The notes: generated by a model from the letters alone, not told the origin. A DNA stretch of 64,000 bases from Eubacterium sp. 14-2 (GCF_000403845.2 NZ_KE159567.1:1062911-1126910); one strand, 5' to 3'; counted from the stretch's first letter, positions 8,434-20,375 are shown. Numbers and translations are program-made.

Positions 8434-11400
8434 ATGAGCGCAGACACGAAAACATCAAAGCTGTATGATGCCGCCATAGACGAAGTGACCGCAAGCGGGC
8501 AGGCATGGAAAAGCATATGCAGGCTTACAGGGCAGCTCTACCGCTATGAGTTTGACAATATCCTCATGGTCTACAAGCAAAGACCGAGGGCAACGCTGAT
8601 TGCGGATTTCGACACATGGAAAATGGTAGGGCGGTATGTAAGGCGTGGCAGCAAGGGTATCGCAATTTTCCCGTCAAGAGCCTTAAAACCGGATATGCGG
8701 TATGTTTTCGACATATCCGATACCGGGGGCAGGGAAAGCAGGCTGACATGGGAGCTTGACCGGAACACCGTGAAAGCATATGCGGCATGGTTAAGGGAAA
8801 AAGAGGGCGCTGCCCTGCCCGGAGGGAAAGAATCTGATAAATCTTTCCTAAAAGACTTTACAGAAAGACAGATCGGAGTCATAATGGACTCAGAATTTGG
8901 TGAACGCATTACCGAGTTCGTGAATCTGGCTGGAAACAAACAGATAACAGAGAATGGCAGAGCGCAAGAGATTACGGCAGTGGAAGCGTTAAAAAGAAGC
9001 GTCATGTATGCGGTATTTACAAGATGCGGCTTTGACCTTCCCACTGAAAAACAGGATTTCTCCTTCATTACCGCATTTACAACAGAGGAGGAAGTCTACC
9101 GTTTAGGATCTCTGCTCAGCGATATATCCTGTGGCGTGCTGAGAGGCATTGCAAAAGATTTAAAGCAGATGGAAGAAAGGAGTATTGCAAATGGCAGAGA
9201 TAACAATGACGTATCACGAGGGAACGGACGGGATGCTGTACCCGGACATCACGACACCGGAGGAAACGGTGAGCATGACAAACTTAGGGAAGTTCGCAGT
9301 GAGGGCGATGGAGTACCTGAAAGAGAACCACAACAGCAGATACCGGACGCTGCGGAGATTCGGGAAACTGGCAGAGAAGATGCAGGAAGTGGAGGACGAA
9401 GCGAACCGGATGATGGACGAGCTGGAGGGCAGCTACTTAAAGAACAACCCGCCGAAGGACCAAAACTCGACAATGGAGATGTGGCAGCTACGGCAGCAGG
9501 CGAGGATGCAGGCAGAGGAAATCGTGATGAACGAAGTAGTGATGAAGTTCCATTAGGGGACAGCGGACAACAGACAGAGGAAAATGAACAGCAGAATATA
9601 AGGAAAGCAGAACTTGACCGGGAGATTGAGCAGGAACTGAATGAGATCAATTCTTTGGGGAGTTCGGAAACGCAGAAAGGAAGCTATGAACAGGCTTCCT
9701 TTTTGATTGCGGCAAACGGGGATATAGAGGTTCCCAAAGAATATTCCTACCAGAAACCGGAACAGGCGCTTACCGTGCCGCATGAGTATGTGAAACAGGT
9801 GCTTATGAGGGGCGGCGTGTTTTCGGGCAGTAAAAAACGCATTTATGCAATGTTTCAGGATATTTCCGATCCGGGGGAGCGTGTGAAGGCAGTCCGTAAG
9901 GAATACGGACAGGGCGGTGCAGGCTGGCCCCTTGAGGGGGACGGGCTGCACGGATATGACACATTCCATGCAAAAGGACTCCGTTTCCAGTGGCGTGAGG
10001 GCGGGACAGAAATAGAAGGCTATATGAACTGGAAAGCCGTGGAGCGTGAACTGGGTGCGCTGATCATGACGGGGGAATATTATACGCCTCCGAAAGCATT
10101 TGATCCCGACAAAATATCGGCGGCAGTATGGCAGGAGCCTATGGATGAGTTTTTCCAGAAAAGTTTCTGGAGTCCGGTCCCAAACATGCTGTTATATGAA
10201 GTATTTACAAAAGAACTGCCCATGAGCGATAAAGCGCAGTTCATCGAAAGGGTACTCTGCCGGAATCCGTATGCAGCCAGCACAGAGAATAACCTTGAGA
10301 ATGAATACGGCAGATGCAATATTGAACAGAACAACGAGGGGATTTCCATTGAATATTTTGATGGGGAAGGCACGAAGTGGAAAACGGAGCTTGACTGGTG
10401 GGACTGTGCGGCTTATGTGGAAAGCATGATAGCTGACGGGGCATACCAGACACATGAGCCTTATGACAAAATCGGGGAAATCATGGAGGAACACCCTGCC
10501 GCCACATGGATAAAAATTTTAAAAGAGGATACGGACAGGTATCTCTCGGAGGATGCGGGGCAGCACCAGCAGAACCGCCTTGAGAACCTGCACACAATCC
10601 TTGAAGCCAAAGGCATACGGGAAAAGATTGAGCTGTCATGGGATGATGCTTATGATGAAGTCATAGCCAGCGACGGGGAAAACGTGTGGCACGGCAGGCA
10701 GTTTTACGACTATCTGTATAATGAAGTGCTTGCGTCTGACAAAATCCGCAGGGACGGCAGTATCCCATATAACGTGCAGCAGCAGTTTGAACATGACAGA
10801 TTTTCAAGCCATAACCCGGACAAGACCAATTTTATCCACCGGAAAACCTTTATCACGCTGGAGCTTACCGCAGATGAATGGGAAAAGCAGGAAGAAAGCC
10901 TCTGGCTGGAACCGTTGAAGGGATATTTCAATGAGGAAATCCAGTATATTTCCGTAAAGACGCTGATTTATGACATTTTTACCACAAACTTAAACATGGA
11001 AAGCAAGGCGGGGTTCCTTGCAAGCGTGTACGGGGAGCAGCGGGAAGGCTTCTTCATGTCGGAGTACACGGACAATTCCTTTGGCAAGTGCAAAATCAGC
11101 AGGGATAAGGACGGCATTGAAATCTCCTATCCACGGGCAGACGGAACAAAAGGGGAAAAGCGTGTGGATTACCGCTACTGCGCTGACCTGATCCTGCACA
11201 TGATAGAGGAAAATGATTACCTGACGGAAGGAATCTTTGAGCGCTTCAGGGAAGCGCCGGGGGCATTTGCCGCAATGCCGTGGTTCATGGAAATCTACCA
11301 TGAATACAAGGAACGTATGCTGCAGGAGCCGGACTTTGCGGCGGTCAGCATTGACGGGCAGGAGGAAGAACGGCAGGAAGGGCAGGAGACGGAGGCGGCA

Positions 11401-14400
11401 GCGGAAGAAATACCGGAAACACGGCAGACGGCGGAAAACGGACAGGAAGAAATACCGGGAACATGGCAGGCGGTGGAAAACGGACAGGAAGAAATACCGG
11501 AAGCATGGCAGACGGCAGAAAGCGGACAGGAAGAAACAGCAGAAACACAGCAGGAAGAAACAGCAGAAGTACAGCCGGGGCAGGAAGATATACAGGAAAC
11601 AGCAGAGCGTGTGGAGGGGGAAGTAATAAACCCTGACGGGAGCGTGGCAAAGCCCGCTGCGGGCAGTCTGTTCCCCGAAGCGCTGCGGCAGGTGGAGGAA
11701 ATGGACGGCGACCTGCGTGATGCGCTGGAAACCTACCTGACAAAATGTTCCGCAGTCGTGCCATACCAGCCGTTTTTGCAGATGGTGGCAGAAAGCAGCC
11801 TGCCAAAAGAGGACAAGCTGAATTTCTTAAACCGTACCATAAACCATCTGGAAGATAAGGAACAGACAAAGGCATACCACAACAACGCTTACGGTCTTGT
11901 GGAGTATATCCAGAACAGGGATGCCTTTATGGTGGACTTAAAGAGCCGGGACGGGGAGCGGGAGAGATTTTCTGCAACCTATGAACAGCTTTATTCCATT
12001 ATGGAATATCTGATAAAAGCGCAGATGTTTACCGGGGAGATACGGATGTCGGCATACCTGCGAGATTTTGCAAAGCTGCCGTATGAAAAGATGTCTGCTT
12101 TGGAAAAGCAGTTTGATGACAAACTCACCAGCCTGCGGAACAGGCAGCGGAAAGGGAACTTCCACTTTGAGGAGGCTGAACTGCCAAAGGGCGGACCGAA
12201 AACAAGATACCAGTGGAACGTGGAGGCAATCCGGCTGTTGAAGCAGATCGAACATGAGGACAGGACAGCCACACCGGAAGAACAGAAGGTGCTTGCAAGG
12301 TATGTGGGATGGGGCGGTATCGCACAGGCTTTTGACGAAAGGAATAATGACTGGCAGAAAGAATATGCGGAACTGAAAGAGCTTCTTTCCACGTCGGAAT
12401 ATGAGGACGCAAGGGAGACAGTCAACACGGCATTTTACACTTCCCCCGTCATCACGCAGGCAGTTTATAACGCACTGGATAAATTCGGTTTCCGTAAAGG
12501 GACTATTTTAGAGCCGGCGCTCGGCGTCGGTCATTTTTTCGGGACATTACCGGAAACCATGCAGGACAGCAGGCTTTACGGCGTGGAAAAGGACGACATC
12601 AGCGGGCGGATCGCAAAGCTGCTCTACCCCAAAGCACAGATAAAGGTAAGGGGATTTGAGGAAACGCAGTACCCTGACAACTTTTTCGATGTTGCGGTGG
12701 GCAACGTGCCGTTTGGCGATTACAAGCTCTATGACGCAAAGTACGCAAAGCACAACTTCCGTATCCATGATTATTTTTTTGCGAAAGCGCTGGATAAGGT
12801 CAGACCGGGCGGCATTGTGGCATTTATTACAAGCAAGGGGACGCTTGACAAGGCGAATCCTTCCGTAAGGAAGTACCTTGCGGAACGGGCGGAGCTGCTC
12901 GGCGCAATCCGCCTCCCCAATACAGCCTTTAAGGACAGTGCGGGAACCGATGTCACAAGCGACATCATATTTCTGCAAAAGAGGGAGCGCAAGATCGTGA
13001 CGGAGCCGGACTGGGTGCATCTTGGCAGGACGGAGGACGGCATTGCGGTCAATTCCTATTTTGCGGGGCACCCGGAGATGATGCTTGGAACAATGGAGTA
13101 CGATACACGCATGTTCGGCAACGGCAGCAAATACACAAGCTGCATCAACCATGACGAGAATTTTGACTTAAAATCCGCACTGGAAACAGCAGTAGGGCAG
13201 CTTTCCGGCAGGATCACCGATGTTGCGGAGCTTGCGGCGGAGGAGGAAAACACGGAGGACATCATCGAGGCTGATCCCGACGTGAAGAATTACACCTATA
13301 CCTTTGTGGACGGAAAACTCTACTACCGTGAAAATTCCGTCATGTACCGCAAGGAAGTGTCGGCAACGGCGGAGGAACGCATAAAGGGCATGGACGAAAT
13401 CCGCACAATCACAAGACAGCTAATCTTCATACAGACGGAAGGGTGCAGCAGCGAGGAACTGGCTGCACAGCAGAAATTACTAAATGACAGGTACGATGCC
13501 TATGTGAAAAAATACGGACCGCTGACCGGGAGGGGGAGCCAGCAGGCGTTCCGTGACGATGCGGATTACCCGCTTTTATGTTCCCTTGAGGTCGTGGACG
13601 AGGACGGAAAGGTGGAAAAGGCGGATATGTTCTACAAACAGACGATCCGTGCGAAGAATCAGGTGGAGCGTGTGGAAACGGCGGTGGAGGCGCTGAATGT
13701 GTCCGTCAATGAGTTCGGGACGGTCAATATCCCGTTCATGTTAAGCATTTATGAGCCTGACATCAGCAAGGAGATAGAAAGCCTGTCGGAAGGAAGCACA
13801 CTCTCCCCGGATGCGGAGGCGGAAGTAAAGCGGTCGGTACTCTTAAAAGACCTTGAGGGGCTTGTGTATCTGGAACCCACGGAATACAATCCCGACAACC
13901 TGAACACGGGATGGAAAACGGCGGACGAATACCTGTCCGGCAACGTGCGTGACAAGCTGAGGATTGCGGAAGTGTACCGAAAGGAGAACCCGGAGCTGTT
14001 CGGTGTCAATACGGAAGCATTGAAAAACGTGCAGCCGGAACGCCTTGATGCGTCTGAAATCGACGTGCGTATCGGAACCACATGGATTGAGCCGCAGGAT
14101 TATGAGGAGTTCATCTATGAGCTTCTGAAAACACCATATCGTGCAAGGGCAGTCCGCACACAGTACACAAATTCAGGGATACAGGTAAAGCTCAACACCT
14201 ACAACATGAACTGGTTCATTGACGGAAAAAGGCATGACAACCATTCCGTTGCCGCAACGGAGACTTACGGCACGAAGCGGATTGACGCCTATTCCATTTT
14301 TGAGGAAACCTTAAACCTGCGTACCGTGACAGTCCGTGACAGGATAGATGACGGAGGCGGAAAGTACCATTATGAGGTAAACAAGAAAGAAACCATGCTT

Positions 14401-17118
14401 GCAAGGGAAAAGCAGAACCAGATGAAGGAGGCGTTCAAAAGCTGGATATTCAAGGACCAGGAACGGCGGCAGAAATATGTGGACTATTACAATGAGACAT
14501 TCAACAATATCCGCCTGCGGGAGTATGACGGCTCACACCTGACATTCCCCGGAATGAACCCGGAAATCAAGCTGCGTGACCACCAGAAAAACGCAATCGC
14601 AAGGGTGCTTCTCGGCGGGAACACGCTGCTTGCGCATTGTGTAGGGGCAGGGAAAACATTTACCATGATGGCGGCATGTATGGAACAGCGGCGGCTCGGA
14701 CTTGCCAACAAGAATGTCATCGTGGTGCCGAAGTCCATCGTGGGGCAGACGGCGGGGGAGTTTATGCGGCTGTACCCGTCCGCAAATATCCTTGTGGCAA
14801 CGGAGCGTGACTTTGAGAAGAGCAGGAGGAAGCAGTTCGTGTCCCGTATCGCAACCGGGGACTATGACTGCATCATCATGTCGCACTCGCAGTTTGAGAA
14901 GATACCGATCTCAAAGGAACGGAAAGAGCGTATGCTGCAGGACCAGATACAGGAAATCTCCTTTGCGATTGATGAGATCAAGGCGGAAAAGGGGGAGCAG
15001 TGGACCATCAAGCAGATGGAGGCACAGAAGAAAAAGCTGGACGAACAGCTAAAGGAACTGACAGAGGAAAGCCGCAAGGATGACCTGATTACCTTTGAGG
15101 AACTGGGCATTGATTCTGTCATGGTGGACGAGGCGCATCATTTTAAAAATTTGTCGATTTTCTCCAAAATCAACAACGTGTCGGGCATATCCAGCACTGG
15201 TTCCAAGAAGGCAATGGACATGTACCTGAAATGCCAGTACCTTGATGAAATCAACGACGGCAGGGGCATCGTGTTCGCAACCGGAACCCCGGTGAGCAAT
15301 ACCATGTGCGAACTGTATGTGATGCAGCTCTATTTGCAGAAAAGGACACTGGAACGCATGGGGATATACCATTTCGACTCATGGGCGGCAAACTTCGGGG
15401 AAGTGACAACCGCACTGGAGCTGACCGTGGAAGGCAGCGGGTTTAAGTTCAAGAGCCGTTTCAACAAGTTTACAAACGTGCCGGAGCTTATGACCTCATT
15501 CCGTGAGGTGGCGGACGTGCAGACTGCGGATATGCTGAATCTCCCGGTTCCCGCACTGAGGGAAGGCAAGCCGATCATCGTGGAGAGCGAGCCGGACTGG
15601 TATGTGAAGCAGGTCATGGAAGAATTTGCGAAACGTGCGGAAAGGATTCACGGGGGCGGCGTTGATCCGAAAGAGGACAATTTCTTAAAGATAACGGGGG
15701 AGGCAAGGCTTTTAGGGACGGACGCAAGGCTTCTGGAACTGGATGCGCCGAATAACCCGGACGGGAAACTGAATAAGGTAGCAGCGAACGTGGCAGCCGA
15801 ATATTTTGCCGGAAACAGGGACGGTAAAATCGGCTGCCAGCTTATTTTCTCGGACATCGGCACACCAAAAACAACATGGACGCCTGACTGGGCGGAGCGC
15901 ATAAAAAACGGCGGGCAGTTCGACATTTACAACTACCTGAAAACCGAACTGGTAAAACAGGGTATCCCAGCGGAGGAAATCTCCTTCATACACGACGCAA
16001 AGACCGATGCACAGCGGGAGGCGCTCTTCAAGGATATGAGGAGCGGCAAAAAGAAGATACTGATCGGTTCCACGGACCAGTGCGGGACGGGCGTAAACGT
16101 GCAGGCGCACATTACGGCGATGCATCATGTTGACTGCCCGTGGAAGCCCTCCTGTATTGAGCAGCGTGAGGGGCGTGGCGTAAGGCAGGGCAATGAGAAT
16201 GATGAGGTCGCAATCTACCGTTATGTCACAAAAGGGACATTTGATGCGTACTCATGGTCGCTGGTGGAAAACAAGCAGCGCTTCATCTCGCAGGTGATGA
16301 CAAGCAGGGCAGTGTCAAGAACCTGTGAGGACATTGACGAGGCTACCCTTTCCTATGCGGAGATAAAAGCCGTGGCGACAGGAAACCCACTGATAAAGGA
16401 AAAGATGCAGCTTGAAAACGACGTGCAGCGGCTGAAAATGCTGAAAAGCAGTTATGACAGCCAGCGGTATTCCTTACAGGACAACTTCATGATCCGTTAC
16501 CCGAAGCTGATTAAGGCGGCAACAGAGAAATTAGCCTGTGTGCGTGAGGACACAAAGACAGCGGAGGCGGCGCTCATTGCGGAGCCGGACTTTGCGATTA
16601 CCGTGGACGTTGCCGGGAAAAGCACGAAATTCACGGAGCGCACAGACGGCGGGACATTCATGCTGCAGGCGGTCAGCCAGTGCAAGACCGGGGAAACCAC
16701 CCATATCGGCAGTTTCAAGGGGTTTGAGCTTCTGGTGGAAAAGAACTTCATCGGGGTAAACAACATGGTGCTGCGGGGAAAGACCGACTACAAGGCGGAG
16801 CTTTCCACAAGCCCCGTGGGAAACATGGTAAAGCTGGAAAACCTCTGCCACGGCATACAGGTCAATATACCGGAACTGGAAAAGCGCATCGAGCAGTACC
16901 AGCGTGACATGGAGCAGTCAAGGCAGGAATACGAAAAGCCTTTTACACAGGAGGAGGAACTGAATGAGAAAGTGGCACGTTTGAATGAGCTGAACGTGCA
17001 GTTAGACTTGGAGAACGGAAAGACCGAAGATGTGGACCTTTGCGAAACACAGGACAATGCAAGGGTAGCGGAGCCGGGAACTTACCATTGCTTTCCGTCT
17101 GGAAAGGAGGGAAGATGA
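8434..17118 (+). CDS. Giant methylase-helicase (SNF2/DEAD-like) of ICE
   Basis: A 2894-aa DNA-processing protein. Layout: ArdC/LtrC-like N-terminus (1-250); charged low-complexity linker (about 253-375) that overlaps tnpV in another frame; two related modules at about 550-690 and 800-960; Glu/Gln tandem repeats (about 990-1055); N6-methylase-like domain with [14 protein letters not shown] near 1359 and NVPFGDY near 1424; SNF2 helicase with Walker A HCVGAGKT near 2068, DEAH (VDEAHH) near 2232, [10 protein letters not shown] near 2281 and [10 protein letters not shown] near 2576. This architecture recurs in Firmicute ICEs, where it is thought to protect or replicate transferred DNA. Its stop overlaps the sortase start. 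Confidence 0.9.
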   Translation: MSADTKTSKLYDAAIDEVTASGQAWKSICRLTGQLYRYEFDNILMVYKQRPRATLIADFDTWKMVGRYVRRGSKGIAIFPSRALKPDMRYVFDISDTGGRESRLTWELDRNTVKAYAAWLREKEGAALPGGKESDKSFLKDFTERQIGVIMDSEFGERITEFVNLAGNKQITENGRAQEITAVEALKRSVMYAVFTRCGFDLPTEKQDFSFITAFTTEEEVYRLGSLLSDISCGVLRGIAKDLKQMEERSIANGRDNNDVSRGNGRDAVPGHHDTGGNGEHDKLREVRSEGDGVPEREPQQQIPDAAEIRETGREDAGSGGRSEPDDGRAGGQLLKEQPAEGPKLDNGDVAATAAGEDAGRGNRDERSSDEVPLGDSGQQTEENEQQNIRKAELDREIEQELNEINSLGSSETQKGSYEQASFLIAANGDIEVPKEYSYQKPEQALTVPHEYVKQVLMRGGVFSGSKKRIYAMFQDISDPGERVKAVRKEYGQGGAGWPLEGDGLHGYDTFHAKGLRFQWREGGTEIEGYMNWKAVERELGALIMTGEYYTPPKAFDPDKISAAVWQEPMDEFFQKSFWSPVPNMLLYEVFTKELPMSDKAQFIERVLCRNPYAASTENNLENEYGRCNIEQNNEGISIEYFDGEGTKWKTELDWWDCAAYVESMIADGAYQTHEPYDKIGEIMEEHPAATWIKILKEDTDRYLSEDAGQHQQNRLENLHTILEAKGIREKIELSWDDAYDEVIASDGENVWHGRQFYDYLYNEVLASDKIRRDGSIPYNVQQQFEHDRFSSHNPDKTNFIHRKTFITLELTADEWEKQEESLWLEPLKGYFNEEIQYISVKTLIYDIFTTNLNMESKAGFLASVYGEQREGFFMSEYTDNSFGKCKISRDKDGIEISYPRADGTKGEKRVDYRYCADLILHMIEENDYLTEGIFERFREAPGAFAAMPWFMEIYHEYKERMLQEPDFAAVSIDGQEEERQEGQETEAAAEEIPETRQTAENGQEEIPGTWQAVENGQEEIPEAWQTAESGQEETAETQQEETAEVQPGQEDIQETAERVEGEVINPDGSVAKPAAGSLFPEALRQVEEMDGDLRDALETYLTKCSAVVPYQPFLQMVAESSLPKEDKLNFLNRTINHLEDKEQTKAYHNNAYGLVEYIQNRDAFMVDLKSRDGERERFSATYEQLYSIMEYLIKAQMFTGEIRMSAYLRDFAKLPYEKMSALEKQFDDKLTSLRNRQRKGNFHFEEAELPKGGPKTRYQWNVEAIRLLKQIEHEDRTATPEEQKVLARYVGWGGIAQAFDERNNDWQKEYAELKELLSTSEYEDARETVNTAFYTSPVITQAVYNALDKFGFRKGTILEPALGVGHFFGTLPETMQDSRLYGVEKDDISGRIAKLLYPKAQIKVRGFEETQYPDNFFDVAVGNVPFGDYKLYDAKYAKHNFRIHDYFFAKALDKVRPGGIVAFITSKGTLDKANPSVRKYLAERAELLGAIRLPNTAFKDSAGTDVTSDIIFLQKRERKIVTEPDWVHLGRTEDGIAVNSYFAGHPEMMLGTMEYDTRMFGNGSKYTSCINHDENFDLKSALETAVGQLSGRITDVAELAAEEENTEDIIEADPDVKNYTYTFVDGKLYYRENSVMYRKEVSATAEERIKGMDEIRTITRQLIFIQTEGCSSEELAAQQKLLNDRYDAYVKKYGPLTGRGSQQAFRDDADYPLLCSLEVVDEDGKVEKADMFYKQTIRAKNQVERVETAVEALNVSVNEFGTVNIPFMLSIYEPDISKEIESLSEGSTLSPDAEAEVKRSVLLKDLEGLVYLEPTEYNPDNLNTGWKTADEYLSGNVRDKLRIAEVYRKENPELFGVNTEALKNVQPERLDASEIDVRIGTTWIEPQDYEEFIYELLKTPYRARAVRTQYTNSGIQVKLNTYNMNWFIDGKRHDNHSVAATETYGTKRIDAYSIFEETLNLRTVTVRDRIDDGGGKYHYEVNKKETMLAREKQNQMKEAFKSWIFKDQERRQKYVDYYNETFNNIRLREYDGSHLTFPGMNPEIKLRDHQKNAIARVLLGGNTLLAHCVGAGKTFTMMAACMEQRRLGLANKNVIVVPKSIVGQTAGEFMRLYPSANILVATERDFEKSRRKQFVSRIATGDYDCIIMSHSQFEKIPISKERKERMLQDQIQEISFAIDEIKAEKGEQWTIKQMEAQKKKLDEQLKELTEESRKDDLITFEELGIDSVMVDEAHHFKNLSIFSKINNVSGISSTGSKKAMDMYLKCQYLDEINDGRGIVFATGTPVSNTMCELYVMQLYLQKRTLERMGIYHFDSWAANFGEVTTALELTVEGSGFKFKSRFNKFTNVPELMTSFREVADVQTADMLNLPVPALREGKPIIVESEPDWYVKQVMEEFAKRAERIHGGGVDPKEDNFLKITGEARLLGTDARLLELDAPNNPDGKLNKVAANVAAEYFAGNRDGKIGCQLIFSDIGTPKTTWTPDWAERIKNGGQFDIYNYLKTELVKQGIPAEEISFIHDAKTDAQREALFKDMRSGKKKILIGSTDQCGTGVNVQAHITAMHHVDCPWKPSCIEQREGRGVRQGNENDEVAIYRYVTKGTFDAYSWSLVENKQRFISQVMTSRAVSRTCEDIDEATLSYAEIKAVATGNPLIKEKMQLENDVQRLKMLKSSYDSQRYSLQDNFMIRYPKLIKAATEKLACVREDTKTAEAALIAEPDFAITVDVAGKSTKFTERTDGGTFMLQAVSQCKTGETTHIGSFKGFELLVEKNFIGVNNMVLRGKTDYKAELSTSPVGNMVKLENLCHGIQVNIPELEKRIEQYQRDMEQSRQEYEKPFTQEEELNEKVARLNELNVQLDLENGKTEDVDLCETQDNARVAEPGTYHCFPSGKEGR
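9191..9556 (+). CDS. tnpV: TnpV-like protein encoded out of frame inside the helicase gene
   Basis: A 121-aa protein in the +1 frame relative to the helicase gene and lying wholly within it. It has its own ribosome binding site, AAAGGAG at 9176-9182, 8 nt before ATG 9191. Its sequence reads like a folded protein ([19 protein letters not shown], then [19 protein letters not shown]) and matches my memory of the TnpV family of Tn4451-type elements, including a final Met/Gln-rich helix. The helicase in the same stretch is only a Gly/Glu/Arg-rich linker. Function of TnpV is not established. Confidence 0.7.
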   Translation: MAEITMTYHEGTDGMLYPDITTPEETVSMTNLGKFAVRAMEYLKENHNSRYRTLRRFGKLAEKMQEVEDEANRMMDELEGSYLKNNPPKDQNSTMEMWQLRQQARMQAEEIVMNEVVMKFH

Positions 17119-17756
17119 TGCGTAAAATCTTGGCAGCAATATTCATTACGGCGGGACTGGCAGCTATGTCAGTCCCACTTTTCTATCATTTCTACGGAAA
17201 TCAAAAGACAAATGAACTGATGGAACAGTTTGAACAAAACGTGGAACAGGAGCGGATAGAGGATGATGAAAAAGAGGAAGAAAGGGAAAGAGAGAATGAA
17301 ACGGAGGCGGAGGATACCGAAGCCTCCATTAGTGAAGCGGATGCAGCCCTGTTTTCGTCCGGTAATGTGATTGGTCTGATTGAGATAGAAGCCCTAGACC
17401 TGAAATATCCCATTGTGGAGGGTGCAGACAGTAAACAGCTTGCCTATGGGATCGGGCATATATCCGACACGGCGGCAGTCGGGAGCATGGGGAACTGTGT
17501 GCTTGCCGGACACCGGGGGAGCAGGTACGGCACTTATTTCAAGTACCTGAACAGGCTCTCAGAGGGGGACACGGTAAAGGTCATGGACAAAGCAGGGAAC
17601 GTGTACCTGTATGAAGTCGTTTCATGGGAAGTTGTAGGACCGTATGACAATTCCGTGAAAGCACAGGGGGAAGAAACAGAGCTTACCCTGCTGACCTGTG
17701 AGAACAGCGGGACAATGCGGCTGATTTACCATTGTATCTACAAGGAGGGCGAATAG
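17115..17756 (+). CDS. Sortase (class D-like)
   Basis: A membrane-anchored transpeptidase that would attach LPxTG-type surface proteins of the element to the cell wall. An N-terminal membrane helix (residues 4-24) is followed by a long acidic coiled-coil linker rich in Glu/Arg, then the sortase barrel. Catalytic residues seen: His in VLAGHRG, Cys in LLTCEN and Arg in [15 protein letters not shown] at 17103-17109 places the start at ATG 17115, overlapping the helicase stop (ATGA). No LPxTG substrate is encoded in the visible backbone. Confidence 0.88.
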   Translation: MMRKILAAIFITAGLAAMSVPLFYHFYGNQKTNELMEQFEQNVEQERIEDDEKEEERERENETEAEDTEASISEADAALFSSGNVIGLIEIEALDLKYPIVEGADSKQLAYGIGHISDTAAVGSMGNCVLAGHRGSRYGTYFKYLNRLSEGDTVKVMDKAGNVYLYEVVSWEVVGPYDNSVKAQGEETELTLLTCENSGTMRLIYHCIYKEGE

Positions 17757-17757
17757 C

Positions 17758-18225
17758 ATGGAAGAAAACAGCAGGAAGTACCAGTTTGGCACGATAGAGG
17801 ACATTCTGCGGGGATGTGAAGCCGAGCCGACGGAACCGGACAGGCAGACGGAAATGGACGGCGGCATACTGCTGACCAGCGGCGTCCATGTCTATCTGCC
17901 ACGCCATGAAATCAACGTGCATGAGGGATTTTTCTGTCACATGGCAGACGGGCAGCTTGAACCGCTGTATTTCCTGACCGTCATTTATGACAGGGCGGAT
18001 AAAGAATTTCTGTATGATGCGGAAGAAAACTTCGTGGACACGGTGCATCAATGGCTGAAAGGAAAATGCACACCGGAACAGTTGGAACAGGAACCTTGTG
18101 AGGTAAAAGGGATTAAGGAGGATATTGTCTATGGAAAAAGCATACAGACTGGGGGAAGTGGAGGAAATCCTTGCAGAGATGGAACAGCTTGCGGAAGTCC
18201 CGGACGACATCATGGAAAGCGATGA
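17758..18225 (+). CDS. Conserved ICE protein, paralogue of the next gene
   Basis: A 155-aa soluble protein beginning right after the sortase with AAGGAGGG upstream. Residues 8-105 align with the following gene product: GTIEDIL versus GEVEEIL, GVHVYLPRHEINVHEG versus GWHVHIPELGLNLHEG, and an aromatic LTVIYD/VTVVKE strand. The last ~35 residues are Gly/Cys/Arg-rich and lie over the start of the next gene in another frame, so they look like readthrough past an ancestral stop. Function unknown. Confidence 0.7.
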   Translation: MEENSRKYQFGTIEDILRGCEAEPTEPDRQTEMDGGILLTSGVHVYLPRHEINVHEGFFCHMADGQLEPLYFLTVIYDRADKEFLYDAEENFVDTVHQWLKGKCTPEQLEQEPCEVKGIKEDIVYGKSIQTGGSGGNPCRDGTACGSPGRHHGKR

Positions 18226-18520
18226 GGATTACCAGATCGTCATCAGCGGGTGGCATGTGCATATCCCGGAACTGGGGCTGAACCTGCATGAAGGCGTTTA
18301 CTGCAATTATGACGGGGAGGAGGACGGCTATCTGCCTGATTTTGCAGTAACCGTCGTGAAAGAGGAAGGGCAGGACGAATGGATTTACTATGAGCAGGAC
18401 GGCTTCCTGATAACCCTTGCGAATTACCTTCATGGGAAAACAGATTTGGATTTAGGGCAGTTGGGACAATTATCCTGTTTTATCCGTATGCCGGAGAAAA
18501 GCCTGCCAGCGGAAGAATGA
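18131..18520 (+). CDS. Conserved ICE protein, paralogue of the previous gene
   Basis: A 129-aa acidic soluble protein. AAGGAGG at 18115-18121 sets the start at ATG 18131 rather than TTG 18125. It shares a domain with the upstream gene (tandem duplication) and overlaps it by 95 nt. The shared HxHIPxxxxNLHEG core suggests a small beta fold, but no function is known to me. Confidence 0.72.
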   Translation: MEKAYRLGEVEEILAEMEQLAEVPDDIMESDEDYQIVISGWHVHIPELGLNLHEGVYCNYDGEEDGYLPDFAVTVVKEEGQDEWIYYEQDGFLITLANYLHGKTDLDLGQLGQLSCFIRMPEKSLPAEE

Positions 18521-18606
18521 ACCTGCCTGACACTCTGAAAAGGAAAGGCAGTTCAGATAACAAAATAATATTTCATCGTCCAGAAGGGGCAGAAAAGGAG
18601 GAACTT

Positions 18607-19275
18607 ATGGAGTATTCCATCCAGTTGAACGCAGTAAACAACCCGGAAAAGAGTGTGCGGGCATTTGCAACCCTCGTGTTCGGGGACAGCTTCAAGGTCA
18701 CGAATGTAGCGGTGCTTGAGGGCAGCAAGGGCAATTTCGTGTCTATGCCCAGTTTCCGCACAAAGGAGAGGGACGAACACAACAATCCGGTCTATAAGGA
18801 CGTCTGCAACCCGATCACGAAGGAATTCCGTGAGGAACTGTACAACGACATCTTAAAGCTCTATGAAGAAATGGAGCAGACAGGCAAGGCAGAGGTCAAG
18901 ATGGAGGCGGAGGAGCCGGACGAGCCGGAGTTTACGGTAAGGGTAACGCCTTTTGAGCGTGAGGGCAGCAACATGGTAGGTCTTGCGAGCATCGTGCTGA
19001 ATGACAGCTTTGCGGTGGGCAATGTAAGCGTGGTGGAGGGCAAGAACGGAATGTTCGTGGCAATGCCGTCCTATAAGGCAGGCAACAGGTACAGGGACGT
19101 TTGTTTCCCGATCACAAAGGAGTTCAGGGAAAAGCTCAACGATGCGGTGCTTGAGACGTACCATCAGGCAAAGGAACAGGCAGTGCAGGAGGGAAAGGAG
19201 CGTGCATCACAGCAGATGCAGACCGATGACAGGGGCTTTATGAAAGCCAGCGGGGAGCCGCTGCCGTTCCGATAG
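18607..19275 (+). CDS. Tandem SpoVG-domain protein
   Basis: Two SpoVG-like domains in one 222-aa chain. The first repeat (SVRAFATLVFGDSFKVTNV, then GNFVSMPSFR and DVCNPITKEFREEL) is echoed by the second (GLASIVLNDSFAVGNVSVV, GMFVAMPSYK, DVCFPITKEFREKL). SpoVG is a small RNA/DNA-binding regulator in Firmicutes, and ICEs often carry a doubled copy. AAGGAGG at 18595-18601 places the start at ATG 18607; the longer frame from 18517 has no comparable site. A role in regulating transfer genes is inference. Confidence 0.88.
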   Translation: MEYSIQLNAVNNPEKSVRAFATLVFGDSFKVTNVAVLEGSKGNFVSMPSFRTKERDEHNNPVYKDVCNPITKEFREELYNDILKLYEEMEQTGKAEVKMEAEEPDEPEFTVRVTPFEREGSNMVGLASIVLNDSFAVGNVSVVEGKNGMFVAMPSYKAGNRYRDVCFPITKEFREKLNDAVLETYHQAKEQAVQEGKERASQQMQTDDRGFMKASGEPLPFR

Positions 19276-19298
19276 GCAGAACCAGTAACCAGAAAGGG

Positions 19299-19320
19299 GC
19301 AGGGCGGGGAACCGCCCTGC
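19299..19320 (+). other. GGAA-tetraloop hairpin in the leader of 19337
   Basis: A perfect 9-bp G+C-rich stem (GCAGGGCGG / CCGCCCTGC) is closed by a GGAA (GNRA) tetraloop. It lies between the SpoVG gene and the next ribosome binding site (GGAAAGGAAAAG) and lacks a T-run. It probably stabilises or processes the mRNA rather than ending it. Confidence 0.5.
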
Positions 19321-19336
19321 GGAAAGGAAAAGAAAA

Positions 19337-20230
19337 ATGGAAATGACAGCAAACGTGGAACTTACAAAGGAAAAAAATCTCATGGAGCTGCTCGATCTGC
19401 TCCGTAAAAACAATATGAAAGAGGCTGCAAACAGCATCTTTGAAATGGCGGCGTATGTCGATGTCATGGAGAAAAAGATGGATTCGGTCTTAGATGAGCT
19501 TACGACAGTTAAAAACCAGCTTCATAAGATGGAAGAGCGTGAGGCAGAGAAAGGGCTGAAACAGTCACTCAAAAGGGCAGTAAACAAGCTGGAACAGGAC
19601 TGCAAAGCCATGAAAGAAAAACTGTTTGAAGTCAAGACAGAGATCAAGGCAAAGGCAGGGGAAATCGTGACGGCGGCAAAGCAGAAAGGGAAAGCTGCCC
19701 TGAACAAAGTGGCAGAATTTCTTGGAATTAAGAAAAAGTTAGAGGGTATCCGCCAGAATGTGCAGGAGTCCATAGCAGACGTGGATAAGAGCATTGGAAA
19801 GATAGACGCTTTCGGCACAGGCATGAGGGAAGCCGGACAGAAGATCGCCAACACATTCCGTACCTTTGCGGATAAACCGGAAAAGGAATATGGGGAAAAG
19901 AAGTTCTCAAAGACAGAACTAATAAAGAAGCCCTTTCAGGCAAAGAGAAAGCTGCTGTCAGGTATCTTAAACTGTGCGGATGCCGCCATAGAAAAGACAG
20001 AGCAGCTTGCCGCAGACGTGAAAAAGTACCAGACGGATAAGGCAGAACGGGAAACAGGCAGCGTTGAAAGCATGGAGGCTGTTAATCCGGTTGAACTTGC
20101 AGTAGTGGCAGAGCCGGAGTTCCAGTACGGGGCAGAGGCGTTTGAGGCACACCAGCAGGAAACAACAAAGGTGATGGCAACGGATAAAGCGACAAAGAAA
20201 GAGCCTGTAAAGAACGGAAAGAGCCGATAG
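19337..20230 (+). CDS. Helical ICE protein, DUF6674-like
   Basis: A 297-aa Lys/Glu-rich, almost fully helical protein. The N-terminus (LMELLDLLRKNNMKEAANS, then FEMAAYVDVMEKKMDSVL) fits what I recall as DUF6674, seen at the end of ICE transfer modules. Residues 60-130 are predicted coiled coil. A second half carries repeated KK/AA segments. It is the last backbone gene before a strong terminator and the composition change. Function unknown. Confidence 0.72.
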   Translation: MEMTANVELTKEKNLMELLDLLRKNNMKEAANSIFEMAAYVDVMEKKMDSVLDELTTVKNQLHKMEEREAEKGLKQSLKRAVNKLEQDCKAMKEKLFEVKTEIKAKAGEIVTAAKQKGKAALNKVAEFLGIKKKLEGIRQNVQESIADVDKSIGKIDAFGTGMREAGQKIANTFRTFADKPEKEYGEKKFSKTELIKKPFQAKRKLLSGILNCADAAIEKTEQLAADVKKYQTDKAERETGSVESMEAVNPVELAVVAEPEFQYGAEAFEAHQQETTKVMATDKATKKEPVKNGKSR

Positions 20231-20235
20231 GGAAA

Positions 20236-20279
20236 AGTCCTCTTGAATTGAACTTAGGTTTGATTCAGGAGGATTTTTT
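20236..20279 (+). terminator. Terminator closing the conjugation module
   Basis: An 18-bp imperfect stem (G-U pairs allowed) between 20236-20253 and 20257-20273, with a run of T after it. It marks the end of the G+C-richer backbone and the start of the AT-rich cargo. Confidence 0.85.
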
Positions 20280-20316
20280 GTTTTGATAGTACATTTTATT
20301 CACAATCCCATAAAAT

Positions 20317-20356
20317 GAGCAAGTCAATAGAAAAATACTCTCACTTTGACTTGCTC
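20317..20356 (-). terminator. Terminator-like hairpin for the minus-strand gene
   Basis: Arms GAGCAAGTCA (20317-20326) and TGACTTGCTC (20347-20356) form a perfect 10-bp stem just past the stop of the minus-strand gene at 20376; on that strand it is followed by ATTTTAT. Confidence 0.6.
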
Positions 20357-20375
20357 GTGTTGTTTAGATTTTTAA

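Noticed and set aside
11237-11875. Open frames on both strands over the Glu/Gln repeat of the helicase
   Set aside because: Shadow frames of the 11400-11590 repeat; Arg/Lys-only or Pro/Leu-only products, unlike the tnpV case.
12547-13152. 201-codon minus-strand frame in the helicase gene
   Set aside because: Antisense shadow of a G+C-rich coding region without ribosome site or recognisable domain.
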